A DNA stretch of 64,000 nucleotides from Pedobacter petrophilus (GTDB lineage: Bacteria > Bacteroidota > Bacteroidia > Sphingobacteriales > Sphingobacteriaceae), in contig NZ_WKKH01000003.1 in NCBI RefSeq assembly GCF_009674725.1, forward strand, positions 1 to 64,000, written 5' to 3'. A model generated the notes under the pieces. That model saw nothing but the letters and a program-made list of their open reading frames with translations. It had not been told where the DNA came from and did no database searches. Positions 1-7,777 of the stretch are shown piece after piece (position 1 is the stretch's first letter; the number at the start of each line of letters is the position of its first letter). The position numbers and the translations under genes are program-made.

Positions 1-53
1 CACAACATCATTAACCTGCTTTTCAGCCCATCCGTTTCCTCCGAAGCGGGATG

Positions 54-84
54 CAAAGGTAGCAAAAATTACCACCATCACAAA
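54..84 (-). promoter_or_regulatory. Strong Bacteroidota-type promoter reading off the left edge
   Basis: On the minus strand a TTTG at 84-81 is followed after exactly 19 nt by TACCTTTG at 61-54. This fits the -33/-7 consensus of the main Bacteroidota sigma factor (TTTG, 19-20 nt, TAnnTTTG). At least 50 nt of transcribed leader with no start codon in view follow to the window edge. A long untranslated leader behind so good a promoter would suit an rRNA operon, but that is a guess because the gene itself is not in the window. Confidence 0.7.
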
Positions 85-289
85 TCGATACCCCGATAAA
101 ATGAAGCCAAAACCGTAAGCAGCTGGAAATCATCGGGTAAAAATTTAAAAAAGGTAAAACATTTTGGAAAGAAGGGTGTTTTGAGGGGTTTGATCGAACG
201 GTTATAAGGTTAGGAAGGGGTTAGAAGGCTAGTAGCGGGTATGCATTTAAGTGCAAGCGTTCACTGCTAAATATAAAGACCCGTAGCAT

Positions 290-345
290 GATGGCAAAAA
301 GACCCTTACTCGCCTAAATGGCACCATCCCCTGAAAAGGGAAAGG
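290..345. repeat. Degenerate copy of a dispersed palindromic repeat
   Basis: The minus strand reads TCCCTTTTCAGGGGATGG followed by GTGCCATTTAGGCGAG and AAGGGTC. This resembles, from memory, the small intergenic repeat of Bacteroidota with the core CCCCTTTTCAGGGGAGG, then GTGCCG and a GGCGGAGGGG tail. It could help end transcription of the gene finishing at 405, but there is no clear T-tract. A genome-wide count would decide. Confidence 0.4.
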
Positions 346-404
346 ACATGAATATAGAAAAAGGCCCATCCATTCAGCGCTAGATCAAATCTTAAATTAA
401 TTAA

Positions 405-764
405 CTAATACTGTCCAGTACTTAGCAGCACCAGGGTGCACGCTTCTACGGGTTCAATATTGTGTTGATCCAGGAGTTTCTCTAATTCGTCGTTTTCGGT
501 TCCTGGATTAAAAATAACCCTTTTTGGCTTTGTTGCCAAGATATAATCATGGTATTGTGGTTGCAAAGCAGGACCTATATATAAGGTGATAGTATCAATA
601 TCATTATGAATCTGATTGGGTTTCTCAATTTCAACACCAGCAACATCACCTTTTTTAATGCCAACATTAACAATATCATGATTGAAACGTGTTAACATAT
701 GTGCTGCTTTATATGAATATCTGGAAGGATCTGGAGATGCACCTATAATTAATGTCTTTTTCAT
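405..764 (-). CDS. CoA-binding (YccU-like) protein
   Basis: A 119-residue protein that looks like a stand-alone CoA-binding Rossmann domain (CoA_binding_2, YccU type). The N-terminal beta-strand and glycine turn read TLIIGASPDPSRYSYKA, the nucleotide-binding loop of succinyl-CoA synthetase alpha-like domains. A conserved FNPGTEN stretch lies near residue 86. The length matches the family. No partner domain is present. The biological role of these small proteins is not settled. It is 24 bp downstream of the DinB gene on the same strand, so the two may be co-transcribed. Confidence 0.8.
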   Translation of the reverse strand: MKKTLIIGASPDPSRYSYKAAHMLTRFNHDIVNVGIKKGDVAGVEIEKPNQIHNDIDTITLYIGPALQPQYHDYILATKPKRVIFNPGTENDELEKLLDQHNIEPVEACTLVLLSTGQY

Positions 765-788
765 AAAAAAAATTTTTAAACTAATCTA

Positions 789-1256
789 TTAAAATTTAGA
801 TAATAAGGCAATCTGGCCTGCGTGATAAGCATGATGCTGCACTAATCCGCTCACCAATTCCGAATTAGTCACGCCGGTACCCAGTGCAGGATTACGCTCG
901 TCTACAACTACATCATCCCATTGGCTACCTTCCATTGCTTCGCACGTACGAATCAATTCTTCATTCGCTATTTTAAAATCAAAAATTATTTTTTCCCAGA
1001 ATTGTGTTGTTTGACTTTCTGGGTTGGGCCAATCCCCTTTTACAGGTTCTGCGGCAGGCGCCCCTATTAAACGTGAAGTAACTTCTTCAGTCCAGGCCGT
1101 TAAGTGAAGTGCAATCTCCGCAATTGTATGTGCATTTGGAATAAAACGTACGAAAGCTTTATCCGCATTAACGTTATTTAAAGTCTGCATTACATGGTTT
1201 CCATGCCAAGCATCGCCGTTAAAGGCTTTTTTAATTTCGTTTGTGATATTAAGCAT
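789..1256 (-). CDS. DinB family protein
   Basis: 155 residues with the DinB-like four-helix bundle pattern. A histidine lies in the segment HTIAEIALHLTAW (about 43-55) and a C-terminal HHAYHAGQ motif (about 141-148). These histidines are the expected metal ligands of the DinB/YfiT superfamily. Members bind a divalent metal and are linked to thiol transfer or stress, mostly without known substrates. The start gives the normal length. It follows the FAD-dependent dehydrogenase by 32 bp and precedes the CoA-binding protein, which suggests one leftward transcript. Confidence 0.85.
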   Translation of the reverse strand: MLNITNEIKKAFNGDAWHGNHVMQTLNNVNADKAFVRFIPNAHTIAEIALHLTAWTEEVTSRLIGAPAAEPVKGDWPNPESQTTQFWEKIIFDFKIANEELIRTCEAMEGSQWDDVVVDERNPALGTGVTNSELVSGLVQHHAYHAGQIALLSKF

Positions 1257-1288
1257 AAATAAATAACACGTCTGAGAAAATAAAGTTT

Positions 1289-2830
1289 TTATGATTTATT
1301 CGAGATGGCATTGGCACAATTAATCCCATCAATTGCAGCAGAAATAATTCCACCAGCATAACCAGCACCTTCCGCGCATGGATATAATCCTTTTACCTGA
1401 GGATGTTGATAGCTTTCTTTATCCCTCGGGATACGAACCGGTGAAGATGTTCTACTCTCCACCCCCACCAAAATTGCTTCATTTGTATAATAACCCTTTA
1501 TCTTTTTTCCGAATACGGGTAATGCAGCCCTTAAGCTTTCTGAAACAAAACCCGGTAAGATATTATCCAGCATCACACTTTTTGTACCTGGTAAATAGGA
1601 GTTTTTTGGAAGATCTATAGAAAGTTTGTTATGAACGAAGTCTATCATCCGCTGTGCGGGAGCAACTAAATTTCCTCCGCCAGCTTCAAAAGCGAGTTTT
1701 TCTACTTCAGACTGAAAATTCAACATCCTCAATGGATCATAGCCCAAAACATCGTTTAAAGTTACCTGAACAACAGTACCTGAATTGGCAAACGGATTAT
1801 TTCGTTTAGATGGCGACCAACCATTAACTACAATTTCATTATCGCCTGTTGCACATGGTGCAATAATGCCCCCCGGACACATGCAAAATGAAAACACTCC
1901 ACGTGCACCAACCTGCTCTACCAAGCTATAATAAGCGGGAGGAAGAAATTCAGACCGTGTATCACAATGGTATTGAGCAGAATCAATAATTTCTTGCGGA
2001 TGTTCAATCCTTACGCCCAAAGCAAATGGCTTCGCCTCGATCAATATATTTTTCCTGTTTAGCAATTCATATACATCTCTGGCAGAATGACCGGTGGCCA
2101 GGATAATGTCGTCTGCTAATAATTTTTCTTCAAAATTAATTTCTATACCTTTTACTTTTCCAAATTCAATTAGAATATCAGTCATCTGGCTATCGAACAT
2201 CACCTCTCCACCTGCATTCAGAATGGTTTCTTTAATGGCGGTAATTATATGCGGTAATTTATTTGTACCAATATGCGGGCGGGCATCAATCAAAATATCT
2301 TTTTCTGCGCCGTGATCTACAAATGCCTGAAGCACTTTATTAATATCACCTCTTTTATTGGATCGGGTATATAATTTCCCGTCAGAGTATGTTCCAGCTC
2401 CACCTTCTCCATAACAATAGTTAGACTCTGTATTTACAATGCCCTGCTTATTAATGGCTGCTAAATCTCTCCGGCGCTGCTTTACATCTTTCCCGCGTTC
2501 AATAATAACTGGCTTTAAACCGTTTTCGATACATTGTAAAGCGGCGAACAATCCTGCCGGTCCGGCGCCAATAATAATTACGGGCTTTGCATCACTTACA
2601 TTTGGATAATTGACCGTATTGATTTCCGGAACCGGAATTTCATCTACAAAAACCCTAACCTGTAAGCGAAAAATTACGTTTCGGGATCTTGCATCAATAG
2701 AACGTTTCAAAACATCATAAGCTTTTATACGGCTTTCATCTAGTTTTAAAACTGCGGCAAGTTTGGTTTTAATTATATCAGAATGCTCTACCTGATTTGG
2801 GAGCAACGTAATTTCGATATCTTTTTGCAT
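1289..2830 (-). CDS. FAD-dependent dehydrogenase (COG2509 type)
   Basis: 513 residues. After an N-terminal domain of about 80 residues comes the FAD-binding Rossmann motif VIIIGAGPAGLFAALQ (about 84-99) and an acidic end of strand two in IERGKD. A GEGGAGTYSDGKL segment near 142-154 and a C-terminal FAD loop CAEGAGYAGGIISAAIDG mark the COG2509 'uncharacterized FAD-dependent dehydrogenase' family. The reaction is unknown. The length is typical. A TACCTTTG -7 box lies 32 bp before the start codon, giving a leader of roughly 25 nt. Confidence 0.85.
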   Translation of the reverse strand: MQKDIEITLLPNQVEHSDIIKTKLAAVLKLDESRIKAYDVLKRSIDARSRNVIFRLQVRVFVDEIPVPEINTVNYPNVSDAKPVIIIGAGPAGLFAALQCIENGLKPVIIERGKDVKQRRRDLAAINKQGIVNTESNYCYGEGGAGTYSDGKLYTRSNKRGDINKVLQAFVDHGAEKDILIDARPHIGTNKLPHIITAIKETILNAGGEVMFDSQMTDILIEFGKVKGIEINFEEKLLADDIILATGHSARDVYELLNRKNILIEAKPFALGVRIEHPQEIIDSAQYHCDTRSEFLPPAYYSLVEQVGARGVFSFCMCPGGIIAPCATGDNEIVVNGWSPSKRNNPFANSGTVVQVTLNDVLGYDPLRMLNFQSEVEKLAFEAGGGNLVAPAQRMIDFVHNKLSIDLPKNSYLPGTKSVMLDNILPGFVSESLRAALPVFGKKIKGYYTNEAILVGVESRTSSPVRIPRDKESYQHPQVKGLYPCAEGAGYAGGIISAAIDGINCANAISNKS

Positions 2831-3227
2831 AAATTAGTCAGGTTTTTATCCTGAATTAGCACAAAGGTAAATAGAAAATCTAATATTCGAACAACAGCTT
2901 AAGTTAGCTATCTATCGTTTACCTTACCTAGTATTTAAAAGAATAAATTTAGTTTGATTAAAAAATGTACTCAAATGGTCATCACTTTTATCAAAATTAG
3001 GCCATTTCCTTGCATATATCGCCTTCTACTTCTGCCTTTTCATCCTTCGCAATAATCGAACTTAACCTGCCTAAAAGTATAAAAGAATAGCTAAACAATG
3101 TAAATGCGACATAATTCGCATACAAGTTGTCAGTTTTTAGCCTAAATTGTAACAAAGGAACAGATTTTGTGATCTGATTATAAATTGAAAATTATCAGTT
3201 TGACAACTTAAGACAAAAACCATAAAA
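2831..3227. other. Divergent intergenic region between FAD dehydrogenase and lemA-like gene
   Basis: No gene is visible. The left end holds the minus-strand -7 box at 2862-2869. The stretch before the lemA-like gene is AT-rich and must contain a rightward promoter, but I find no full TAnnTTTG there. A short inverted repeat, TCAGG-7 nt-CCTGA, sits in the leader of the FAD gene near 2838-2854. Confidence 0.6.
2862..2869 (-). promoter_or_regulatory. -7 promoter element of the FAD dehydrogenase gene
   Basis: The minus strand reads TACCTTTG, a perfect TAnnTTTG, with the start codon 32 bp downstream. No TTTG lies at the expected 19-20 nt upstream spacing, so only the -7 half is supported. Confidence 0.5.
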
Positions 3228-3809
3228 ATGAAAAGATTAGTATTCGGAATTTTAGCTGCTGTAATTGCAGTTACTTCTTTGAGCTCATGCGGATATAACA
3301 GCATGGTTAAACTTGATGAGAATGTAAAATCAAAATGGGGAACGGTACAAACCCAATATCAAAGAAGAGCAGATTTAATTCCAAATCTGGTAAGCACAGT
3401 TAAAGGTGCAGCTAAATTTGAGCAGGGAACGCTAACTGCCGTAGTTGAAGCTCGTGCAAAAGCTACACAAATGACTGTTAATGCGGATGATTTAACGCCG
3501 GAAAATATTCAGAAATATCAGGCGGCACAAGGTCAGCTAAGCCAGGCATTGGGTAAATTATTATCCATTACAGAGGCTTATCCAGAATTAAGGGCTACTC
3601 AACAATTCAGTGATTTATCCGCTCAATTGGAAAGTACGGAAAATAGAATCACGGTTGCCCGTAAAGATTTTAATGATGCTGTTCAGGCCTATAACGGGAA
3701 AATCAGATCATTTCCAACTAACCTGACATCTGGTATGTTTGGTTTTAAACCAAAAGGATATTTCGAGGCTGATGCCACTGCAAAAGATGCTCCTAAAGTA
3801 GAATTCTAA
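3228..3809 (+). CDS. lemA: LemA family lipoprotein
   Basis: 193 residues. A signal peptide ends in a lipobox at LSSC21, so the mature protein should be a lipoprotein. The LemA signature follows: YNSMVKLDENVKSKWGTV then QYQRRADLIPNLVSTVKG (about 43-60), and a long helical body including ARKDFNDAVQAYN. LemA proteins are coiled, membrane-attached and of unclear biochemical role. They are very often encoded with TPM-domain proteins, exactly as here, where two TPM genes follow. A strong hairpin separates it from the next gene, so lemA may be made in excess over the downstream genes. Confidence 0.92.
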   Translation: MKRLVFGILAAVIAVTSLSSCGYNSMVKLDENVKSKWGTVQTQYQRRADLIPNLVSTVKGAAKFEQGTLTAVVEARAKATQMTVNADDLTPENIQKYQAAQGQLSQALGKLLSITEAYPELRATQQFSDLSAQLESTENRITVARKDFNDAVQAYNGKIRSFPTNLTSGMFGFKPKGYFEADATAKDAPKVEF

Positions 3810-3828
3810 TTTCTAAATAATAATATTT

Positions 3829-3876
3829 AAGGGTAGTGTGTGTTTAATCTAATGATAAACATACACTACCCTTTTT
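3829..3876 (+). terminator. Strong hairpin with T-tract between lemA and the TPM genes
   Basis: GGGTAGTGTGTGTTTA at 3831-3846 pairs with TAAACATACACTACCC at 3856-3871. There is one G-U pair and two extra A-T pairs at the base, and TTTTT follows. It is an intrinsic terminator by form. Because the next gene starts only about 20 nt later on the same strand, it probably acts as a partial terminator or stabilises the lemA 3' end. Confidence 0.8.
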
Positions 3877-3896
3877 ACTTCAATTAAAACAAAATC

Positions 3897-4340
3897 ATGT
3901 CGTTATTTTCAGATATTGAACAAGATAAAATAGCTCAGGCCATTTCAGATGCAGAAAAAGCAACTTCTGGTGAGCTGAGGATTGCTATTGATAAACATTG
4001 TGAAGGTGATCCTTACGAAAAAGCAACGGATTATTTCTCCAAACTAAACATGGATAAAACATCGCTAAGAAATGGGGTATTGATTTATCTTGCTCATGCA
4101 GACCATAAATTTGCCATCATTGGCGATTCCGGGATAAACAGAGTGGTACCAACTGATTTTTGGGAAACGACCAAAATTGCAATGACCGCTCATTTTGCCA
4201 AAGGTAACTTAGCAGATGGAATTATTGCTGGTGTGGCGCTGGCTGGCGAAAAGCTAGCCTTGTTTTTCCCTCCACAAAAAGGCGACATTAATGAATTGCC
4301 GAATAACATAGTATTTATGGATAAACCCGAAACTAAATAA
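3897..4340 (+). CDS. TPM domain protein, cytoplasmic form
   Basis: 147 residues, mostly one TPM domain (TPM_phosphatase, PF04536). The domain starts at about residue 15 (ISDAEKATSGELRIAID). It contains the RNGVLIYLAHADHKFAIIGD segment typical of this fold and ends near ALAGEKLALFFP. There is no signal peptide or membrane segment, unlike the following paralogue. Family members have been tied to photosystem repair in plants or to phosphatase activity, but bacterial roles are unclear. It lies 3 bp before the second TPM gene, so the two are surely co-transcribed. Confidence 0.85.
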   Translation: MSLFSDIEQDKIAQAISDAEKATSGELRIAIDKHCEGDPYEKATDYFSKLNMDKTSLRNGVLIYLAHADHKFAIIGDSGINRVVPTDFWETTKIAMTAHFAKGNLADGIIAGVALAGEKLALFFPPQKGDINELPNNIVFMDKPETK

Positions 4341-4343
4341 ACA

Positions 4344-5120
4344 ATGAAAAAATTATTCCTTTTTTCGCTCCTCAGTTGCTTGTTTACTTTTGGTTTTGCA
4401 CAAGATTTCCCAGCTAAACCCACTACGCTCGTTAACGATTACGCTAATGTTTTGTCAGCCGATCAAAAACAGGCATTAGAAACAAAGCTTGTCACCTTCA
4501 ATGATTCATCTTCCACACAAATCGCAATTGCTATTCTAAAATCTGTCGGCGATTATGACATTAATGAATACGCTGTAGAATTAGGCCGAAAATGGGGTGT
4601 AGGTCAACAAGGCAAAAACAATGGCATTATGATCGTCGTGGCTGTTGGCGATCGAAAAATTTCTATACAAACCGGTTACGGCGTTGAGGGGGCGCTCCCG
4701 GATATTTATGCTAAAAGAATTATAGACAATGATATTAAGCCAAATTTTAAAGCCGGAAACTATTACGCCGGACTGGATGCCGGTACAACATCAATCATTA
4801 AATACACCAAAGGTGAATATAAGAACGACGGTCCGAAAGCATCTTCTTCAAAAAAAGGTGGGATTGGGAGTGTTTTCATCGTAATATTTATTGTTTTGGT
4901 GATTATTATTATCATGCGCAAAGGCGGTGGCGGTGGTGGAAATAGTGTAATTGGTGGTCGCGGAGCATCTAATGCATTATTCTGGGGGATGCTTTTCGGA
5001 AGCAGCGGTGGCCGTGGAGGAAATAGTGGCTGGGGAGGCGGTGGTTCTTCTGGCGGCGGTGGATTTGGCGGTTTTGGCGGAGGAAGTTTCGGCGGTGGCG
5101 GATCTAGCGGAAGCTGGTAG
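4344..5120 (+). CDS. TPM domain membrane protein with glycine-rich tail (YgcG-like)
   Basis: 258 residues. A signal peptide ends near FGFAQ20. The TPM domain (about 28-150) includes VNDYANVLSADQKQALE, KNNGIMIVVAVGDRKISIQ and GYGVEGALPD. One transmembrane helix (about 172-190, rich in V and I) is followed by a tail of about 65 residues made almost only of Gly and Ser. This order of secreted TPM domain, helix and Gly-rich end is that of YgcG-like proteins. The tail DNA is GC-rich and repetitive but stays in frame. It is the last gene of the lemA-TPM-TPM cassette. Confidence 0.88.
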   Translation: MKKLFLFSLLSCLFTFGFAQDFPAKPTTLVNDYANVLSADQKQALETKLVTFNDSSSTQIAIAILKSVGDYDINEYAVELGRKWGVGQQGKNNGIMIVVAVGDRKISIQTGYGVEGALPDIYAKRIIDNDIKPNFKAGNYYAGLDAGTTSIIKYTKGEYKNDGPKASSSKKGGIGSVFIVIFIVLVIIIIMRKGGGGGGNSVIGGRGASNALFWGMLFGSSGGRGGNSGWGGGGSSGGGGFGGFGGGSFGGGGSSGSW

Positions 5121-5271
5121 GAGAAGAAGTTGGTCGTTTGGCGTTTTTCGTCTATCGTTTTTCGTTACTGGTCCGTAAGTCGTTTACCATTATTGTAGCT
5201 GGTTTTAGTTATCCAGACTTAAACAGTACTAAACGTAGATCGACATTATTAAAATATAACATCATAAGAGA

Positions 5272-5646
5272 ATGTATAGAAAGGATTTGATTACAGCTGA
5301 AATTCAGAAATTAGCAGAAGTACTTGCCCGCATTATGGGATTAAAACTCGAAGGGAAACTGGAAGATGCTCAAATAATTTTTGATGAAACTATGGAAAGG
5401 AATTTCTTGCTTCCTGTAGAGATTTTAGAAAGCGATGACTTTTCCATTTTCAAGAACTGGCTGGAAAAAGGCAATCTCTCTCCAGAGAAACTAGATTCCT
5501 TAAGCGAGTTTCTTTATTACGAGCTAGGTACCAGTTCGGAAAGAAATAAAGTTATTGCGCCAAAACTAAATTTAGTTTATCAATTTTTAGCAGATAAGCA
5601 TAAGATTGTACATTTGGTAAATTTACATCGCCAGAAAACTATATAA
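5272..5646 (+). CDS. Hypothetical helical protein (DUF6483-like)
   Basis: 124 residues, predicted all-helical, with no signal peptide or membrane segment. The start MYRKDLITAEIQKLAEVLAR and the following KLEGKLEDAQ remind me of the small DUF6483 proteins, but I cannot confirm this. The function is unknown. It begins about 150 bp after the TPM cassette and ends 50 bp before the NUDIX gene on the same strand, so it may share a transcript with the latter. Confidence 0.7.
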   Translation: MYRKDLITAEIQKLAEVLARIMGLKLEGKLEDAQIIFDETMERNFLLPVEILESDDFSIFKNWLEKGNLSPEKLDSLSEFLYYELGTSSERNKVIAPKLNLVYQFLADKHKIVHLVNLHRQKTI

Positions 5647-5696
5647 CAATATATCTAGCTGTAGTGATAGCGATTATTATTTCAATATAAGAACAC

Positions 5697-6251
5697 ATGA
5701 TTATAGAAAAGTGGCAGAAAATTGCCTCTAAATATTTAGTGAGAGAGAAGTGGGCTACCTTAAGGGTAGATGAGGTAGAGCTTCCGGGTGGAATAGTTAA
5801 AGATGATTATTTCGTTTTAGAATATCCAAACTGGGCTGCCGCTGTTGCCTTAACAGAAGAGGGAAAAGTTATTATGGTACGCCAATATCGTCATGCGGCA
5901 GATATCATATCCCTGGAGGTTCCGGGTGGTGTAATAGATGGTGATGAAGGCCCGGAGGCTGGTGTGAAAAGAGAGTTGCTGGAGGAAACTGGTTATACTT
6001 TTAAAACCTGCAAACTTGTAGCGGAGCTTTATCCAAATCCCGCTACCTCAAATAATAAAACCTTCACTTATGTATTAACTGGCGGAGTTAAAACCCATGA
6101 GCAACATTTAGATGAACATGAAATCTTAAATGTTGAAGAATATTCAATTGATGAAGTGAAACAGTTATTAAAAGAAAACCAAATTGCCCAATGCATTCAC
6201 GTGTCTGCATTACACTATGGCCTGGCAGAATTGGAAAAAATGGGTTTGTAA
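5697..6251 (+). CDS. NUDIX hydrolase, ADP-ribose pyrophosphatase type
   Basis: 184 residues. The complete Nudix box Gx5Ex7REUxEExGU is at residues 78-100, with G78, E84, R92-E93, E96-E97 and G99 all present. Upstream lie VALTEEGKVIMVRQYRHA and LEVPGG, and downstream LVAELYPNPATSNNKTFTYV. Together these match the ADP-ribose pyrophosphatase (NudF/YqkG-like) branch, which cleaves ADP-ribose to AMP and ribose 5-phosphate. The exact substrate is inferred. A strong bidirectional terminator follows, shared with dnaA on the other strand. Confidence 0.88.
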   Translation: MIIEKWQKIASKYLVREKWATLRVDEVELPGGIVKDDYFVLEYPNWAAAVALTEEGKVIMVRQYRHAADIISLEVPGGVIDGDEGPEAGVKRELLEETGYTFKTCKLVAELYPNPATSNNKTFTYVLTGGVKTHEQHLDEHEILNVEEYSIDEVKQLLKENQIAQCIHVSALHYGLAELEKMGL

Positions 6252-6274
6252 GCAATTATAAATTATTATAAAGT

Positions 6275-6307
6275 AAAAAGTCCTGATGAAAATCAGGACT
6301 TTTTTTT
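6275..6307. terminator. Bidirectional terminator between NUDIX gene and dnaA
   Basis: AAAAAGTCCTGAT at 6275-6287 and ATCAGGACTTTTT at 6292-6304 form a perfect 13-bp stem around a GAAA loop. Runs of T follow on both strands, so it can end both the rightward NUDIX transcript and leftward dnaA. Confidence 0.9.
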
Positions 6308-6346
6308 GTAATCTATATTTCGATTAGCATTAGATTTAAGTATAAT

Positions 6347-7777
6347 CTAACTCATTTTCAATTTCTTCTGAATATCGTGTACGTAAGCTTTGAATTTTTT
6401 ATCTGTATCGATTAAATCTTCTACCGTTTGGCAAGCATAAATTACAGTACTATGATCGCGGCCACCAAAGAAAGCACCAATTGTTTTTAATGATGATTTG
6501 GTATGGCTTTTAGACAAATACATTGAAATTTGACGGGCTTGTACAATTTCGCGTTTACGGGTTTGAGATTTTACCATATCTACCGGTACCTCAAAATACT
6601 CACAAACCAATTTTTGAATGTATTCCATCGAAATTTCTTTCGTTGTATTTTTAATAAAGTTCTTCAACATCTGTTTAGCTAACGCTAAATCGATCTCTTT
6701 CTTATTTAAAGTAGCCTGAGCAAGCAATGAAACCATGGCTCCTTCCAACTCCCGAACATTGTTATCGATATTGTGTGCCACGTACTCTACTACTTCACCC
6801 GGTAACTCAATACCATCTGCATACATCTTCTTTCTTAAGATAGCAATACGCGTTTCTAAATCAGGGATTTGCAAATCTGCAGATAAACCCCATTTAAACC
6901 GACTTAACAAACGCTCTTCTAAACCAGCTAAATCTTTAGGCGCTTTATCAGATGTTAAAATAACCTGTTTGCCTGACTGGTGTAAATGGTTAAAAATATG
7001 GAAGAAGATATCCTGAGTTTTCTCTTTACCAGCAAAGTTATGCACATCATCCATAATGATCACATCCATTGCCTGGTAGAAATTAACGAAATCGTTAATT
7101 GTATTATTTTTTAGTGAGTCTACAAATTGCTGACAGAATTTCTCACAGCTTACATAGATAACCAGTTTATCTGGCATGCTGCGTTTAATCTCATTACCAA
7201 TTGCCTGTGCAAGGTGAGTTTTACCTAAACCTACACCGCCATAAATCATTAACGGGTTAAATGATGTACCACCTGGTTTAGCAGCTACAGCATAACCTGC
7301 AGAGCGGGCTAAACGGTTGCAATCTCCCTCTATGTAGTTTTCAAAAGTGTAATTTGCGTTTAATTGTGGATCAACATTTAGCTTTTTTAATCCAGGAATA
7401 ATGAAAGGATTTTTAATGTCCTTATTGATTGAAACCGGAATTGGCATTGACTGTACTTTAGCCTCTGCTCCATTTCCGTTTGAGGGCATGTTTGTGGTAT
7501 AAGGATTACCGCTATTAGATGATTTATCCACAACGATATTATATTCCAACCTGCCGTCCTCACCAAGTTGTTTTTTTACTGTCTTACGTAGCAAGCCTAC
7601 GTAGTGTTCTTCAAGCCATTCGTAAAAGAACAAACTTGGCACCTGTATGGTTAAAACCTTACCTTCTAATTTAAGGGCTGTGATAGGCTCGAACCAGGTT
7701 TTGAAACTTTGGGTCGGGATGTTATCCTTAATAATTTGAAGACAGTTCTTCCACACTTCTGTACAAGTTTTTTCCAT
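6347..7777 (-). CDS. dnaA: Chromosomal replication initiator DnaA
   Basis: 476 residues, normal length. Domain I (about 1-80) starts CTEVWKNCLQIIKDNIPTQS. A variable linker follows. The AAA+ domain carries Walker A GGVGLGKT (180-187) and Walker B VIIMDDVH (239-246). The C-terminal helix-turn-helix has the DnaA-box-binding signature GGRDHSTV at 438-445. DnaA binds TTATCNACA boxes and opens the origin. Three TTATCAACA boxes lie just upstream and one TTATCCACA lies within its own coding sequence (7524-7532), which supports a nearby oriC and autoregulation. It ends at a bidirectional terminator. Confidence 0.98.
   Translation of the reverse strand: MEKTCTEVWKNCLQIIKDNIPTQSFKTWFEPITALKLEGKVLTIQVPSLFFYEWLEEHYVGLLRKTVKKQLGEDGRLEYNIVVDKSSNSGNPYTTNMPSNGNGAEAKVQSMPIPVSINKDIKNPFIIPGLKKLNVDPQLNANYTFENYIEGDCNRLARSAGYAVAAKPGGTSFNPLMIYGGVGLGKTHLAQAIGNEIKRSMPDKLVIYVSCEKFCQQFVDSLKNNTINDFVNFYQAMDVIIMDDVHNFAGKEKTQDIFFHIFNHLHQSGKQVILTSDKAPKDLAGLEERLLSRFKWGLSADLQIPDLETRIAILRKKMYADGIELPGEVVEYVAHNIDNNVRELEGAMVSLLAQATLNKKEIDLALAKQMLKNFIKNTTKEISMEYIQKLVCEYFEVPVDMVKSQTRKREIVQARQISMYLSKSHTKSSLKTIGAFFGGRDHSTVIYACQTVEDLIDTDKKFKAYVHDIQKKLKMS
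7524..7532 (+). promoter_or_regulatory. DnaA box inside dnaA
   Basis: Perfect TTATCCACA, the classical strong DnaA box, within the linker-encoding part of dnaA. It may be chance or part of initiator binding around the origin. Confidence 0.4.

Larger units (their letters stand above)
1..404. other. Intergenic region at the left edge, no gene seen
   Basis: I see no convincing open reading frame in this stretch. It holds a leftward promoter at 54-84 and a degenerate copy of a dispersed repeat near 290-345. The rest is AT-rich. The next gene to the left lies outside the window and is read away from it. Confidence 0.6.

Noticed and set aside
1378-1620. 80-codon frame on the plus strand inside the FAD dehydrogenase gene
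   Set aside because: It is antisense to a well-supported gene and shows no recognisable protein features.
4920-5117. GC-rich repeats that might be a CRISPR or satellite array
   Set aside because: They are in-frame Gly/Ser codons of the TPM protein tail, without regular spacers.
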